DNA of 64,000 nucleotides from Chloroflexota bacterium (GTDB taxonomy: Bacteria > Chloroflexota > Anaerolineae > UBA4142 > SHND01), in assembly GCA_004295045.1 (NCBI GenBank), contig SHND01000035.1, positions 1 to 64,000 of the forward strand, read 5' to 3'. The notes under the pieces are model-generated. The model was given only the letters and a program-made list of their open reading frames with translations, made no database searches and was not told the DNA's origin. The position numbers were made by a program, and so were the translations under genes. Below are positions 23,121 to 31,803 of this stretch, in pieces (position 1 is the stretch's first letter; each line of letters opens with the position of its first letter).

Positions 23121-24359
23121 ATGAGTTCGACAGTTCAAGGCGCGTCCCCCAAAAAAGGGCGCGCCTTTAATGCCTTACGCTATCGCGATTTTCGCTTGTT
23201 GTGGCTCGGAATGTTGATTTCGGTTGCGGGCTCACAGATGCAAAATGCGGCGATCAATTGGCAAACGTACGAAATCACGGGCTCGGCGCTTGCATTGGGG
23301 GGGCTTGGGCTCGCGCGTTTGATTCCGATTGTCTTTTTTTCGCTCGCGGGCGGCGTCATTGCCGACACGCGCAATCGGCGCAAAGTGATGTTCTTGACGC
23401 AGAGCGTGATGATGACCACCGCGTTCGTGTTAGCCATAGTCACCTTTATCGGCATCATCAATGTGTGGTGGATTTACGGCGTCGGTTTTGTCAATGCCGC
23501 GGCTGCCGCGTTCGATTTGCCGGCGCGTCAATCTTTGACGCCGAGTCTCGTGCCGCGCGAAGATTTGACGAACGCGATCACCTTGAGCAGCATGGTTTTT
23601 CAAATTGCGACGATTCTTGGTCCCGGCATCGCGGGCGTGTTAATCGCACAATTCGGCGTCGGAATTATCTACTGGTTCAACGGCTTTTCATATATTGCCC
23701 TGCTTGTCGCGTTGGTCTTGATGAAAACTGCGACGCCCGCGCATTTGAAGGCGAGCGACGCCAATTTGAAAACGATGCTGGAAGGACTGCGTTATGTGAT
23801 TCACGAACGCATTATCCTTTCAACAATGCTGCTCGATTTTTTTGCCACTTTTTTTTCCGGCGCGAATACACTCTTGCCCATTTTCGCCACCGACATTCTC
23901 AAAGTGGGTCCGCAAGGTTTTGGGCTGCTCGCGGCGGCAGAATCTTTTGGTTCCGTTGTCACCGGAATTATTGTCTCGGTGTGGGGCGACATCAAAGCCA
24001 AAGGCGCAGTCTTGCTGATTGCGGTGGCGATCTATGGCGCGGCAACGATTGGGTTTGGGCTCTCGACAACCTTTGCAGTTTCACTTTTGTTTCTCATGGT
24101 TCTCGGCGCAGGCGATACGGTGAGCACGATTTTGCGTTCCACGATTCGCCAACTCATCACACCGGATTACATGCGCGGTCGAATGACTTCAGTTAACATG
24201 ATTTTTTTCATGGGCGGTCCGCAACTGGGCGAAATGGAAGCGGGCATCGTCGCCGCGTTGATCGGCGCACCCCTTTCCGTCGCGCTGGGCGGAGTGGCAA
24301 CGATTTTGTTTGTTGCTGCTACCGCGTGGAAAGTGCCTGCCCTGCGAAACTATCGGTAA
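23121..24359 (+). CDS. MFS transporter (EntS/DHA3-type)
   Basis: 412 residues, twelve predicted membrane segments. The N terminus (NALRYRDFRLLWLGMLISVAG) and the loop 2-3 motif GGVIADTRNRRKVMFLTQ are characteristic of the MFS_3 (enterobactin-exporter-like) group; PARQSLTPSLVPREDLTNAI is the corresponding cytoplasmic helix. Drug or siderophore-type efflux is likely for the group; the substrate is not readable. It follows the ABC exporter by 55 nt and could be in the same transcription unit. Confidence 0.88.
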   Translation: MSSTVQGASPKKGRAFNALRYRDFRLLWLGMLISVAGSQMQNAAINWQTYEITGSALALGGLGLARLIPIVFFSLAGGVIADTRNRRKVMFLTQSVMMTTAFVLAIVTFIGIINVWWIYGVGFVNAAAAAFDLPARQSLTPSLVPREDLTNAITLSSMVFQIATILGPGIAGVLIAQFGVGIIYWFNGFSYIALLVALVLMKTATPAHLKASDANLKTMLEGLRYVIHERIILSTMLLDFFATFFSGANTLLPIFATDILKVGPQGFGLLAAAESFGSVVTGIIVSVWGDIKAKGAVLLIAVAIYGAATIGFGLSTTFAVSLLFLMVLGAGDTVSTILRSTIRQLITPDYMRGRMTSVNMIFFMGGPQLGEMEAGIVAALIGAPLSVALGGVATILFVAATAWKVPALRNYR

Positions 24360-24388
24360 CCCCCCTATTTTTTCGCGCGCACTTTTGC

Positions 24389-24394
24389 TACAAT
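24389..24394 (+). promoter_or_regulatory. Extended -10 of a leaderless FAH-family gene
   Basis: TGCTACAAT, with TACAAT ending 7 nt before the GTG start at 24402; no Shine-Dalgarno. Transcription would begin at or next to the start codon. Confidence 0.6.
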
Positions 24395-24401
24395 TCCGCG
24401 C

Positions 24402-25316
24402 GTGAAACTCGTCCAATTCTGGCGCCCGAACGTCGGCTATCGTGTCGGACTTGTCCGCAATGAAAATGTGATTGACATTACGATGCCTGATGTTGGTCTG
24501 AAAAGCACGAACGACTTTATCGAAAACGCGGCGGCGGGCGGATTGACGCTTACCGAATTTGTGGATCAGGTGTTGAACGCGCAGCCGCGCGCCGTGTACG
24601 CCTGGGGCGAACTCGATACGTCGCGCGATTTGTACACGCCGCATCTTGCCTTGCCGTTAGTTCCGCCCGAAGTTTGGGCGGCGGGAGTGACGTACCAACG
24701 CAGCGCGGAATTCCGCGATAGTGAGACGGGCGAAACCATTTACGAGCGCGCCCACCACAAAGCGCGTCCCGAAATTTTTTTCAAAGGCACGGCGACGCGC
24801 TGCGTCGGACCGAATCAACCGATTGGGATTCGGCGCGATTCACAATTCACCGCGCCCGAACCGGAACTCGCGCTGGTCATTGGACATCGCGGTGAAATGA
24901 TTGCCTACACGATTGCGAACGACGTGAGCGCGTGGGACATTGAACGCGAGAATCCGTTGTATCTGCCGCAGTCGAAAATTTTTCGCGGCGCGTGCGCGCT
25001 CGGTCCCAGCATCGTCACGCCCGATGAGATTCCCGATCCGTACGACGTTGTCATTCACTGTCAAATCATACGCGAGGGAAAGGTAATTTTTCAGGAATCG
25101 TCAAGCACCGCGCGTTTGAAACGCACCTTTGATGAATTGCTCGAGTATTTGTTGTGCGACAATCCCGTGCCGGGCGCGAGTGTTTTGTGTACGGGAACGG
25201 GAATTCTTGTGCCGCCAGAAGGCGCACTGCGCGAAGGCGACATTGTGGAAATTGAAATTCCGCCGATTGGCGTTTTGCGGAATCCGGTGAAACAGTGGGG
25301 GGAACGCGCGTCGTGA
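24402..25316 (+). CDS. Fumarylacetoacetate hydrolase-family protein
   Basis: 304 residues. FAH fold: VTYQRSAEFRDSETG, then PEIFFKGTATRCVGPNQPIG, FTAPEPELALVIGHRGEMIA (metal-binding Glu-Pro-Glu), IANDVSAWDIERENPLYLPQ and TGTGILVPPEGALREGDIVE. This group hydrolyses or decarboxylates C-C bonds of 2-oxo acids (for example 2-keto-3-deoxy-D-arabinonate dehydratase-like members). It starts at a GTG 7 nt after an extended -10 box, so translation is probably leaderless. Its last 57 bp are duplicated at 28329-28385 beyond the restriction-modification genes; the two C termini end QWGERAS here and QWGEREK there. Confidence 0.9.
   Translation: MKLVQFWRPNVGYRVGLVRNENVIDITMPDVGLKSTNDFIENAAAGGLTLTEFVDQVLNAQPRAVYAWGELDTSRDLYTPHLALPLVPPEVWAAGVTYQRSAEFRDSETGETIYERAHHKARPEIFFKGTATRCVGPNQPIGIRRDSQFTAPEPELALVIGHRGEMIAYTIANDVSAWDIERENPLYLPQSKIFRGACALGPSIVTPDEIPDPYDVVIHCQIIREGKVIFQESSSTARLKRTFDELLEYLLCDNPVPGASVLCTGTGILVPPEGALREGDIVEIEIPPIGVLRNPVKQWGERAS
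25252..25308 (+). repeat. 57-bp direct repeat, left copy (FAH 3' end)
   Basis: TTGAAATTCCGCCGATTGGC ... CAGTGGGGGGAACGCG; matches 28329-28385 with two mismatches. It codes for the FAH C terminus EIPPIGVLRNPVKQWGER. Confidence 0.9.
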
Positions 25317-25337
25317 TACAATAGCGGTGAGGTCGTT

Positions 25338-27851
25338 GTGTTGATTCACTCACAATCAAGCGCGCAGCCCCCCGTGAAACGCGCGCCCACAAAGTTGGCG
25401 TCGCGTGACGCGTCCCTTGAATTGTTTCGAGAGCTGTACAAATACAAAGGGCGAATTGTTGTATCCACAAACAGCTCTCCGAACGTGCCCGCGACGGAAG
25501 CCGTCTTCCTCTGTCAAATTCTCTTTCTTCAATTCCTTTCTCAACGCGCCCTTGCGCGCGCTCCCGCTCATTCTCCAAAAACATTTTTTCGCGACGTGTT
25601 AAAGCCGCTGTTGCATCAATGGTTTCCGACGTTTGAAAACGACGCGTTGGAGGTTGATTCACGGCTGTTGTACGACTTGTGTGGATCATTTACCCAATAC
25701 GCGTGGGACAGGCAACTCGGTTCGGTTCAAGCCTGGGTGCTGGGTTATGTGTACGAACGTTGGATCAATCAACGCGAATCGGGTTCGTACTTTACGCCCG
25801 ACTTGCTCGCATACAACATCGCACGGCTAGCAATCCTTGAATGGCTGGAGACGCAAGCGGAAATGGAATTGGGAACGGCGAATTCAGTACGTCAATGGTC
25901 ACTAGACCAAAAATCAATTCCCGCGCGCACGCGCGAATGGCTGCGCGGCAAACTAGATGCCCTGCGAATTGTAGATTTGAGCATGGGGGGAGGGGCATTC
26001 CTTGTCGCAGCGGCGCGCGTCGTGTTTGAACTGCGCGCATATTTTTTTCTCCAATCAGCCGAACATTCAAGCGTCTTGCAGCATATTTTCCAAGAGAATA
26101 TTTACGGCATGGACATTTCAGCACAAGCACGGCGCGTGGCACAAATGCGGCTTGGGCTGCTCGCTTTGGAATTGAACGCGTTCGATAATTCTTTTTGCGG
26201 ACAGTCCCTGCCTCATTTGTTGATTGGTGACGCGTTGGCGGCGCCCGAACCGCCCACCCAATTTACGCAGTTGCGCTTGCTGAAGGAGCAATCCGCCTCA
26301 TTATTGGATTCTTCTGCCAGTTTGGATTTTGATATTTGCGTGGGCAACCCACCGTTTATTGCCCTGAGCCAAAAAAGCGCAGTGTCGAACAAAGAGCAAT
26401 TAGTGAAACAATGGAATGAACGCCATCTTGATTATGCGGTTACACCGACGATTGACCTTTCGAATTTTTTTATTTTGCGCGGCGTCGAACGCTTGAAACC
26501 AAATGGTGTCCTCGCGTACATCACTTCGCGTAATTTTTTTGACACGCGCTATGGCGACCCGATTCGGCGCTATCTGACCGAACAGGTGGATCTGCGAAAC
26601 GTGATTACGTTGCATGACCATCCATTTACACAGCTCGGCGTCAAGGTCAAAGCGAATACAGTCATTCTTTCACTCGTCAAGCGCGCACCGCAGCAAGTCG
26701 TGCATTTTCAACATCTCACCTTTTGGAACGAGGCGCTCACAAGCGCGAATGGCGCAACAATTCCGCATCGCGCGCTGCAAACTTCAACCAATTGGACCAA
26801 CACGCTGTTTGACCATCCTTTGCGCGCAGAATTGCGAACGCGCATGACGCGCACGCTTGGCGAATACGCACGCGTCAAAATGGGTGTGAAATCGGGCTGC
26901 AATTCCTTTTTTCTACTCCGCGATGATTCGGATGCTTTTCATCAACTCTCCTCGATTCCAAATGCGCTTGTGCCTGCGATAAAAAATTCGCGCGAGATTC
27001 GTGGATTCTTGTTATCGAAAGAAACGCCCTATCGCTTTCTGAATTTGTACGAGCCAGTCCGAGACCTCGAACAAGAATTCAGCGGCAATCACATTAGGAA
27101 TCCGCTTGCGGCATACATCTATCAACATGGACTTGTGTATCGCTGCGCCGAATGTCAACGCCGCGCGGTGCAGCAACATAAAACTCATCCCGAACGATTT
27201 CCACATCGGGGCATGTGCCAAGCTTGTGAAACCTGTCAACAAAATGGCGCCTGTGACCGCCCGGCAGACCGCTTGTCCACGCAAGGACATTTACCCGCGT
27301 GGTACACTTTGTCGCTGGGCGAACCGTCGTTGGTTGCGGTGCAATGTATTGTAGATACCGAGATTGGTGTATTTTTGAATCGTGAGCGTGTGTATGTCAC
27401 GGACCAATTTCAAGTCATTGATGCGCCGCAGAACCCAGAAATCGGGGCGCGGATATTTTTATATTTGCAGAGTCGCGTTTCGCATTTTCTGCTGGAAGGC
27501 AGCGGTCTGCATCGCGCACGATATGATGGCAGTTTCATGCTAAAAATTCAAGTCGAACACCTGCGTGAACTTGGGTGTCCCGCTTTTGAAAACATCAACG
27601 CAAAACAAAAAAAGATTTTGCTCAAGCTTTTTGAAAAATTTTCTGCGGTGACGAATCGCAAATCTCACGCGGTTCAAAATTTGCGCGATGAATTGGACAA
27701 TGTTTTTCTTGAGCTATTGGGGTACACAACGGATGAGCGCGAGCGAATTCAACCTGCGTTGCGCGCGACATTGGAACAAGCTATACGTTTTCGGTGGGTG
27801 AAAACGCGGACGCGTCTTGCGGAACTTGAGAGGAACGGAAATGGAAATTGA
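25338..27851 (+). CDS. N6-adenine-type DNA methyltransferase (class I RM methyltransferase)
   Basis: 837 residues. Helical N-terminal region, motif X (ESGSYFTPDLLAYNIARLAI, residues 147-166), motif I IVDLSMGGGAFLVAA (residues 211-225, with Met-Gly-Gly-Gly instead of the usual Cys-Gly-Ser-Gly), NIYGMDISAQARRVAQ (motif II), LIGDAL, and the catalytic IV motif DICVGNPPFIALS (NPPF at 337-340), so it methylates the amino group of adenine. The C-terminal half is a TaqI-like target recognition domain with an unusual Cys-rich insert (YRCAECQRRAVQQ ... MCQACETCQQNGACDRP). GTG start at 25338, with GTGATACAAT extended -10 at 25317. It overlaps the nuclease gene by 11 nt. Confidence 0.88.
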   Translation: MLIHSQSSAQPPVKRAPTKLASRDASLELFRELYKYKGRIVVSTNSSPNVPATEAVFLCQILFLQFLSQRALARAPAHSPKTFFRDVLKPLLHQWFPTFENDALEVDSRLLYDLCGSFTQYAWDRQLGSVQAWVLGYVYERWINQRESGSYFTPDLLAYNIARLAILEWLETQAEMELGTANSVRQWSLDQKSIPARTREWLRGKLDALRIVDLSMGGGAFLVAAARVVFELRAYFFLQSAEHSSVLQHIFQENIYGMDISAQARRVAQMRLGLLALELNAFDNSFCGQSLPHLLIGDALAAPEPPTQFTQLRLLKEQSASLLDSSASLDFDICVGNPPFIALSQKSAVSNKEQLVKQWNERHLDYAVTPTIDLSNFFILRGVERLKPNGVLAYITSRNFFDTRYGDPIRRYLTEQVDLRNVITLHDHPFTQLGVKVKANTVILSLVKRAPQQVVHFQHLTFWNEALTSANGATIPHRALQTSTNWTNTLFDHPLRAELRTRMTRTLGEYARVKMGVKSGCNSFFLLRDDSDAFHQLSSIPNALVPAIKNSREIRGFLLSKETPYRFLNLYEPVRDLEQEFSGNHIRNPLAAYIYQHGLVYRCAECQRRAVQQHKTHPERFPHRGMCQACETCQQNGACDRPADRLSTQGHLPAWYTLSLGEPSLVAVQCIVDTEIGVFLNRERVYVTDQFQVIDAPQNPEIGARIFLYLQSRVSHFLLEGSGLHRARYDGSFMLKIQVEHLRELGCPAFENINAKQKKILLKLFEKFSAVTNRKSHAVQNLRDELDNVFLELLGYTTDERERIQPALRATLEQAIRFRWVKTRTRLAELERNGNGN

Positions 27852-28332
27852 GTTAAAGGAATTGACCGAACTGGTTGCCGATTATTTGCAAGCCGCGCGT
27901 TCGATTCCGATTCAGAATCCCCAAGAACGGCAAGGCAATAGCAAACTCTGGGAAAAAGATTTGGAGAATTATTTTCGCGGACGCGGGTTCGATTTTATTC
28001 GTAATGATAATGCAAGCCCCGATTTCGGTGAGCCATTGAATGTAGATATCAAAACGGTTCGCTTTGACCGCACTGCCAAGACATTTAGCGTTGCCCCGCT
28101 TACAATTGATCAAGCCGTCTCGGGAGTGCTGCCCTATCGGATGATCGTTTTGGTATGGAGGTATGATGGGGATACGCAAAGAGGATATCCCGTTGATGCG
28201 TTGGTTGTGCCCAAGGAGGCAAAAACTGTCCTAACCAACTGGAGTTTCAAAGGAATCCAGGTAAAATCCGGCGTGTCAGAATCTCTCCTCCGGGAGCGCG
28301 GTATCTTGGGTGGCAAAAATTTAAAGGGTTGA
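27841..28332 (+). CDS. PD-(D/E)XK restriction endonuclease candidate
   Basis: 163 residues, start at ATG 27841 (eleven nt inside the methyltransferase gene). After an N-terminal helix pair (VADYLQAARSIPIQN; LWEKDLENYFRGRGFDF) comes NDNASPDFGEPLNVDIKTVR: Pro60-Asp61 and Asp69-Ile-Lys71 fit a PD...(D/E)XK active site, with a following beta strand RFDRTAKTFSV. The second half (YRMIVLVWRYDG, GYPVDALVVPKE) resembles the beta region of type II nucleases. The small size, overlap and position fit the cognate restriction enzyme of the upstream methyltransferase. Its stop codon lies in the right direct repeat. I have no homologue to name. Confidence 0.6.
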   Translation: MEIELKELTELVADYLQAARSIPIQNPQERQGNSKLWEKDLENYFRGRGFDFIRNDNASPDFGEPLNVDIKTVRFDRTAKTFSVAPLTIDQAVSGVLPYRMIVLVWRYDGDTQRGYPVDALVVPKEAKTVLTNWSFKGIQVKSGVSESLLRERGILGGKNLKG

Positions 28333-28385
28333 GATTCCGCCGATTGGCGTTTTGCGGAATCCGGTGAAACAGTGGGGCGAACGCG
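28329..28385 (+). repeat. 57-bp direct repeat, right copy (orphan FAH 3' end)
   Basis: Begins at the nuclease stop codon and reads, in frame after that, EIPPIGVLRNPVKQWGEREK and TGA. Copy of 25252-25308 (two mismatches). Followed by the terminator at 28395. Confidence 0.9.
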
Positions 28386-28394
28386 AAAAATGAG

Positions 28395-28428
28395 AACGGC
28401 GCAGAAAAATTTTTTCTGCGCCGTTTTA
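28395..28428 (+). terminator. Strong intrinsic terminator
   Basis: AACGGCGCAGAAAAA / TTTTTTCTGCGCCGTT, a 15-bp stem with a T tract; probably the original terminator of the FAH gene, now serving the restriction-modification genes. Confidence 0.85.
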
Positions 28429-28432
28429 TTAT

Positions 28433-29980
28433 TTACTGCGGATTGAGTTCGATGAAATCTTCAATCGTCTTTTTCCTGCCATCTTTGGAAAACGCCTCCG
28501 CGTACATCCGATATTCCCCTGCAATGATTGGGCTTCCATTGGGCCAGCGATTGTCATGTTCACTATACACCCAGAACGTGCAAGGATTCCCGTTGTCTCC
28601 GCCACCGAACAAACAATAGCTGGGATTGAACTCGGTGCGCTTTTGTACCTGCGTCCCATCTGGGTCATAAAGATACAAAACCACGCGGTCAATGTTGCAG
28701 CCATCGTCACCCTGACACGGCGCGTCAATGTCGCCGGCGGTGGCAAAATAACTAAACTCATTGGGCCCAAATTCCGGACTGATGGAAAAGTTTCCGTTCA
28801 GCGGTCCGCGATTCGCTGTATCATTCACGTTGATCGTGATGGATTTGTCGCGTGATTGTCCGCTCGGCGCACAGTCGGCGCGCAAAATATAGGTGGTCGT
28901 CGTCGGCGGGCGCACGCTGCGATTGCCCGGGGTTTCGACGCCGTTGTTGTTAAATTCTCCGCCGCTCAAGAACGCGCCGGTCGCGTTGTTCACTTTACTC
29001 CAACTGATTGTCACTGTATCGCCTTTGTTGATGTTGGTAGAGGACGCGTTAAAATCAAAATCATTGGGTGTGCCATTGCACGCGGCGTTTGCTGTGGGCG
29101 CTGGAACGATGATGACGACAGAGAGCGGTGTGCCAAAAAAATTGCCGTCCGGCGCGCGCATCCGCCATGTGCCAGAGTAGGTGCCGGGCGCGCTCGGCGC
29201 GCGCATCGAAATCGCAATATCGGCGGTTTGCCCCGGATTCAATGCCGGCGCCGCAACCGCATTGCTCGCGCTCATTTGCGAACCGCCCGCAAACGCCAAG
29301 GTTGTGCCTGCTTGCCACGCGCAGTTGCCATTGTTCAGAACGCGCCAAATTTTATTGAATGCCTGTCCCGCCGCGAATTGCGAATTGTCGGGAACAGTTA
29401 CATCGGCAACAAACCCGGCATTGAACGCGCAGGTCGCGGCGCCGGTGGTCGGTGAAACATCTGGCGGCGCGGTGGCGGAAGGAAGCGCAGTGTCGGGTGG
29501 AGTTGCAGTTACGTGAACAATAATAAACGGCGGCGTCGGGCTTGCTTGCTCAAAGGTCGGACTCGCTTGCGCTTGTGCCGCCAACGTTGGAACGGACGAC
29601 GCCGCCGGACTCACGCTGATTGAAATTGCCGTTTGTCCGGTAACACCATTTGGGTTGCTCGCGCGCACCGTCAAGGTGTGGTCGCCGGCGGTGGCAGTCC
29701 AATTTTGAACCAGCGTAAATTGCACGGGCGCGGGCAGTTCGGGTGGCGCGTCCTGTTTCACCACATTTCCATCCACCAGTAATTCAACGCGGCTGATGCC
29801 CGCGCTGTCTGCCGCCGACGATTGCACGCTGACGACTTGACCCTCCGTGAAGGCGCTGCCGTGTGGCGGCGCCGCAATTACAATTGTCGGCGCGCTCGCG
29901 CCCGTTTGGGTTTGGCAAGCAGTGAAAACGAGGATGCCCAACGTTGTCAGAAAAAGAGAAACGCCGCGCTGAAAATTCAT
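28433..29980 (-). CDS. Lipoprotein with Ig-like and NBR1-type Ig domain
   Basis: 515 residues. Signal peptide with lipobox (ILVFTACQT, Cys-22). An N-terminal Ig-like domain (TIVIAAPPHGSAFTEGQVVS, residues ~31-125), a Thr/Pro-rich linker, an NBR1-type Ig domain (VTVPDNSQFAAGQAFNKIWR ... NNGNCAWQAGTTLAFAGG, residues ~187-290) and a third Ig/PKD-like domain with CNGTPNDFDF and a final beta region. NBR1-type Ig domains are abundant in Chloroflexota exported proteins, function unknown. It is 10 nt downstream of the TPR gene and likely co-transcribed with it and the CHAT gene: exported partner of the envelope system proposed below (inference). Confidence 0.85.
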   Translation of the reverse strand: MNFQRGVSLFLTTLGILVFTACQTQTGASAPTIVIAAPPHGSAFTEGQVVSVQSSAADSAGISRVELLVDGNVVKQDAPPELPAPVQFTLVQNWTATAGDHTLTVRASNPNGVTGQTAISISVSPAASSVPTLAAQAQASPTFEQASPTPPFIIVHVTATPPDTALPSATAPPDVSPTTGAATCAFNAGFVADVTVPDNSQFAAGQAFNKIWRVLNNGNCAWQAGTTLAFAGGSQMSASNAVAAPALNPGQTADIAISMRAPSAPGTYSGTWRMRAPDGNFFGTPLSVVIIVPAPTANAACNGTPNDFDFNASSTNINKGDTVTISWSKVNNATGAFLSGGEFNNNGVETPGNRSVRPPTTTTYILRADCAPSGQSRDKSITINVNDTANRGPLNGNFSISPEFGPNEFSYFATAGDIDAPCQGDDGCNIDRVVLYLYDPDGTQVQKRTEFNPSYCLFGGGDNGNPCTFWVYSEHDNRWPNGSPIIAGEYRMYAEAFSKDGRKKTIEDFIELNPQ

Positions 29981-29990
29981 CGTTCCCTCC

Positions 29991-31652
29991 TTACTTTAAC
30001 TTGGCAAGCTCTTGACGCGCGGTTTGCGCGCCGCGTTCGCAATCGGTTTTCAGTGTTTGTAGATATTTGTCTTCCACCAGCAAATTCGTTTCTGTGATGC
30101 ACTGCGTAAAAGCAGTTTCTGCCGCCGTAAAATTTTGCTGCGCGGCTTGACGATCGTTTTGCGCGCCGCGCGCGTGGGCGCGCAGATACGCTGTTGTCGC
30201 CAACGTCGCAAACACTTGCGCGCGAATACGATGCTGTCCTGCGGGCGTCTCGCCCAATCCGCGTTCCAATTCCGCTTGCGCTTGATTCAACGCCTGTTCC
30301 GCCTCTGCGTATTTTTTTGCATCCAGCGCGGCGCGCCCTTGTTGATAATAATCAAAGCCCAACTGCAAACGCGCTTGCTGCGCGATGAGACTGCCGGATT
30401 CGAGCGGCGCGAGTTCGAGCGCGCGTTGATGCAGCGCAATCGCTTGTTCCAGCAAGGGCGCAACTTGGACACGCGTTGCATCCTCAGGAAACGTATTCGT
30501 CATAATTAAATTCGCGCGTTGATAGAACACGCTGCCGAGCCCAAAATACGCGCGCGCATAATTTTCATCAATATCAATTGCTTCACGAAACCATTTCTCC
30601 GCGCGTTCCAGCGCCGCGTCTGCGCCGGTGCCGCTCGTCGGTTGAAAAAAATCGTGCGCGCGTTTTTCGTCTTGCGAAAGAAAGAGCGCTTCTTGCCCCA
30701 AAAAATAATAAAAGACCGCTTTGCCCTGGTCATCTTGCAATTCAGGCACCTTTGTCAACCCATCGCCAAACAACTGGTACGCGTTTTCAAAACTGCCGCT
30801 CAAATCCGCGAGCAAGCCGCGCACGAACCAAACCAAAGCTGCCGCGCGCGGTTTCAAATTTTGATTCAGATATTCGTTCGTGAGCGCGTCGGAGGGGTCG
30901 AGTGAACTCGGCGCGGGAAACGCTTTGCCCATTTGTTGGCTGCCGCGCATTTCATCGGCTTCATTGCGGCTCTTGGCAAGATAAAATTCGGGCGCAAAGG
31001 TCGTCGGCGTTTGGTTTGTGGAAAAATTTCCGTAAATCAACATGTCCGCGCCCAGATCGCTTGCTTTTTTCTCGGCGGCGGCTTCGCGTTCGGCAGGCGT
31101 TTTGCCTTGAATCACTCCGATATGCGCGCGCATTTGTAAGGGAAACATCGAGTCATGCCAAATCACCACTTTGCGGTCGGGTGGCAGTTGAGCCGCTTCA
31201 TCGCGCAATGTATTAAACATCCATGCGCTCCAGGTGGACGCATCACTCGACGCGGTGACATTCCCCTGCGCGTCCATCTTTCCGAAATCTGCCACCGCGA
31301 TTTTGAACGCGTTTCCACTCGACGGTATTTTGTCCGGCGTAATCACGTACCATACGCCAAGGGCAGCAACGAGAAACAACCCAACCAGCGCGGCAATAAA
31401 GCGCACCGGCACAACAATCGAACCGATATTGACAATTTTGTCGCCCGCGACGAGGTCGCCGGCAACGCGTACGTCGCCGCCCGAGATGTTGATGCCGCCC
31501 GTTTGGTCGCGCTTGCGCGGCAGCCAACGCGATAGGCGCGCGGAGAGACTCGGTTTCGCATTTGAAACAGGCGCGGAAACTTTTTCCGCTGCGCCTTCGG
31601 GCGGCGCGGCTGGTTTTTCGGGTTGGCGTTCGGGGAGATTGGGAGGCGTCAT
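29991..31652 (-). CDS. One-TM protein with GGINISGG motif, TolB-like and TPR region
   Basis: 553 residues. A Pro-rich N terminus, then GGINISGGDVRVAGDLVAGDKI (residues 52-73), a transmembrane segment (VRFIAALVGLFLVAALGVWYV, ~82-104, Arg/Lys before it, so the N terminus is cytoplasmic), a TolB-like/FlgO-type beta domain (FKIAVADFGKMDAQGNV ... DMLIYGNFST, ~116-215) and a C-terminal TPR array (~280-545: ARAYFGLGSVFYQRANL, KYAEAEQALNQAQAELERGL). The motif is shared with the CHAT protein upstream. It is membrane-anchored with its sensor-like part outside. 151 nt downstream of the CHAT gene, on the same strand. Confidence 0.82.
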   Translation of the reverse strand: MTPPNLPERQPEKPAAPPEGAAEKVSAPVSNAKPSLSARLSRWLPRKRDQTGGINISGGDVRVAGDLVAGDKIVNIGSIVVPVRFIAALVGLFLVAALGVWYVITPDKIPSSGNAFKIAVADFGKMDAQGNVTASSDASTWSAWMFNTLRDEAAQLPPDRKVVIWHDSMFPLQMRAHIGVIQGKTPAEREAAAEKKASDLGADMLIYGNFSTNQTPTTFAPEFYLAKSRNEADEMRGSQQMGKAFPAPSSLDPSDALTNEYLNQNLKPRAAALVWFVRGLLADLSGSFENAYQLFGDGLTKVPELQDDQGKAVFYYFLGQEALFLSQDEKRAHDFFQPTSGTGADAALERAEKWFREAIDIDENYARAYFGLGSVFYQRANLIMTNTFPEDATRVQVAPLLEQAIALHQRALELAPLESGSLIAQQARLQLGFDYYQQGRAALDAKKYAEAEQALNQAQAELERGLGETPAGQHRIRAQVFATLATTAYLRAHARGAQNDRQAAQQNFTAAETAFTQCITETNLLVEDKYLQTLKTDCERGAQTARQELAKLK

Positions 31653-31803
31653 CGAGCGAATTATGAATCGCAGTAAGTGCTTGCGTTTTTACGCGGCGCA
31701 ATAAATGATAAACTCGTGTTACGCAGTTGTAGAACAAATTTCAAATTTGTCCTACGTTTGAGCGCTATTTTTTAGGGAATGTGCGTAACGTGAGTGATTA
31801 ACG

